From Prunella strophiata (Eukaryota; Chordata; Aves; Passeriformes; Prunellidae), in assembly GCA_036583965.1 (NCBI GenBank), contig JAZBQD010000034.1, forward strand, positions 14,507,040-14,571,039: 64,000 nucleotides of DNA. Reading direction: 5' to 3'. The notes beneath the pieces were generated by a model. That model had not been told where the DNA came from and searched no databases. It saw only the letters and a program-made list of their open reading frames with translations. Below are positions 62,280 to 64,000 of the stretch, one piece after another (positions within the stretch are counted from its first letter, which is position 1; each line of letters opens with the position of its first letter). Position numbers and translations under genes: made by a program.

Positions 62280-63585
62280 CATCCTAATCTTGTAAGATTA
62301 AATTAATATATTTTTATAGTTTTAGTGCAGGTTCTGTGTGTACAAATTTTTTATTTTAGTAAATGTTTTGCTTTTGTCCTCAGAAATAGAAATGGCTAGA
62401 AATAAGTGAAAGGCAGCATGCTTGGCTACATGCTTTTGAATTGTTGTGTAGGATTGACCAAACCCCTGTTGTTTCATGTTGAAACCTGTTGGAAGGTCTG
62501 TGTAAAACTGCAGAAATGGAAGCACTGTATTTAATTCCTTAATAAAACATCAATTTAAAACAACAAATGAAAAAGACACCTTCACAGCAGGTAGAACTCA
62601 ATATTCTTTCAGATAACCATGGGAATGAGCTACAACAATCTGTCAAAAATTTCCTACTTGTCCAGTGAAGCCTCTAAGCCAAGCCTACAGCTAATGAAAT
62701 TTGCTGTGGAACTTAGCTCCTACATGGAGCATTCAGGAGCACACATGGGTAACCTGGGAGAAACCCAAATTTTAGAATGCTATCACAAGTCAAGGTTCCC
62801 GTGCCTGGCCTTGCAGTCTTTGCCATTCTTACTTGCTTTTGTGACACTGTTTTACATTTCATATCAGAGAGACAAGGCTGAAATCCCCCTGTACTGACAG
62901 GCAGTCCAATATCACATTCCCCAAAAGTAAATGAGATGGGTATGTGCCTGCACTGAAACTAAACTCAGAGGTTGGTGGTGAAACAATATGAATGCAAGGA
63001 ATTGTATATGATCTATTTCAGGTAATCAGTCCTTCAAATCCACATTTTTATCACTTAGTGAGTAATTTCTAGTATTTTAAAGCTTCAAAACCATCCTAAT
63101 CTGTGTTTCATCCTAATCTGTTTCAGTCTTGTGGTCCACATATATGATGAAGGCCTTTGTTCTATTTTCCCTTTCCTGTGCAGCTGTGGAGGGCAGTGAC
63201 AGAGAGGCTTTGGTGGGTGTCTGACATCCAGCCAGGGTCAGTCCATCACAGGAACAAAACTATTACCAATTATTGATATTGATCTGGTTGGAGAGAACAG
63301 TGGAAAGCAAAGATCTGAAGATTACACTGAGCAGAAGGAACCAGGGCCAGAGTTGTATTGCTAGAGACATTTGAAATTTCAGGATATTCCCACTGTATAT
63401 TACCACAAACTAAAACACTCTCAAAGCTTTTCCTGACAAAGGAAAGAGGGCAGAAGAGGAAGAAAAAAACAAAACTACATTTGTAGTTACTATTTGGATG
63501 GTCACTTAGGCTGTAGGAAACCTGCATTGTGGTTTTCAATCTTCTGTATCGAGAACAGGAACTTTGAAGATATTTTTCCTTTCAC
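62280..63585. other. Non-coding stretch
   Basis: Contains a small direct duplication (CATCCTAATCTGT) at 63092-63123 and short frames without exon structure. Confidence 0.45.
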
Positions 63586-63587
63586 AG

Positions 63588-63605
63588 GCACTGCAAAGAC
63601 TGCGG
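63588..63605 (+). other. Candidate 18-nt microexon
   Basis: A strong acceptor (TATTTTTCCTTTCACAG) is followed by exactly 18 bases and then GTAAGA. The 18 bases read as six codons (ALQRLR) in one frame and keep phase. Microexons of 3-27 bases are well known in vertebrate neural genes, but such a short segment cannot be supported by coding statistics. If real it would imply that this end of the window lies inside a plus-strand gene. Confidence 0.22.
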
Positions 63606-64000
63606 GTAAGAAAATCCTTTGTTTTGCTCAGAATCAGTCTCTTAGCTGAACAGAAATTACCCTCAGGACAGGAAAATGGCTCTTTGTAAAAATAAGAAAG
63701 AAGTGTATTCCAGTAGAATGTTTCAGTTTTTATAAACTTTTCCTTATTGAAAAATGTATAATCAGAAAATTCCTACTTACCTCTAGGAAAAAATCTTTTT
63801 TGCAAGCTTTGTCACTATAATTAAATTATTTGTTTCCTAAGATAAATCTCTTCAAGAAACTAGCACTGTATTTGCATTTCTATTAAATATTCTGTTTTCA
63901 TGTTATCTTGAAAAAACACTGCTTATATTAACAGCATTTACTTTTTCCACTGTTTGTTTTGAAGGCATAAAATTTTCTCGGTACAGATATCTATGAAACT
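63606..64000. other. AT-rich sequence to window end
   Basis: No gene is supported. A minus-strand GAG|GTAAGT donor lies at about 63780 with a short open segment before it (DKACKKDFFLE), but its acceptor (TTTAATTATAG) is weak. Confidence 0.4.

Noticed and set aside
1..64000. Bacterial-type features (operons, ribosome binding sites, CRISPR arrays, phage modules)
   Set aside because: Base composition, CR1 and LTR content and the absence of long frames show vertebrate nuclear DNA. No regularly spaced repeats were seen.

Overview
This is a 64 kb stretch of vertebrate nuclear DNA, most likely from a songbird (passerine). It is AT-rich, has no operon-like gene packing and no long open reading frames, and is full of mononucleotide runs. 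It carries CR1 LINE fragments with the typical avian 3' end, and LTR elements whose termini resemble common passerine endogenous-retrovirus LTRs. The bird assignment rests mainly on CR1 and is firm at the level of sauropsid/bird. The passerine assignment rests on remembered LTR end sequences and is softer.

Layout: about 0-45 kb is mostly unique non-coding DNA, interrupted by three LTR-like blocks (about 4.1-4.6, 12.1-12.45 and 35.4-35.8 kb). From 46 to 53 kb lies a repeat-rich stretch: an LTR with a TGTCTTGG end (46.08 kb), a minus-strand LTR with TATA box and AATAAA (49.68-50.29 kb), and two abutting minus-strand CR1 fragments (51.73-52.89 kb). The larger CR1 keeps a decayed C-terminal piece of reverse transcriptase. 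From 54 to 58.4 kb is a cluster of minus-strand open segments bounded by plausible splice sites, three of them joining in phase; this is the best candidate for host coding sequence. From 59.6 to 59.8 kb are two small tandem repeats, one GC-rich, followed by a short CR1 tail. The right end (61.5-64 kb) has a GC-richer patch with few stop codons and an 18-base candidate microexon.

No complete gene could be identified. The window is best read as intergenic DNA or as introns of one or more large genes. Splice-bounded open segments occur on both strands at a density not clearly above chance, so each exon is offered as a candidate, without a product name. I saw no tRNA or rRNA genes, no CRISPR-like array, no intact transposon or provirus, and nothing that amounts to a new biological system.
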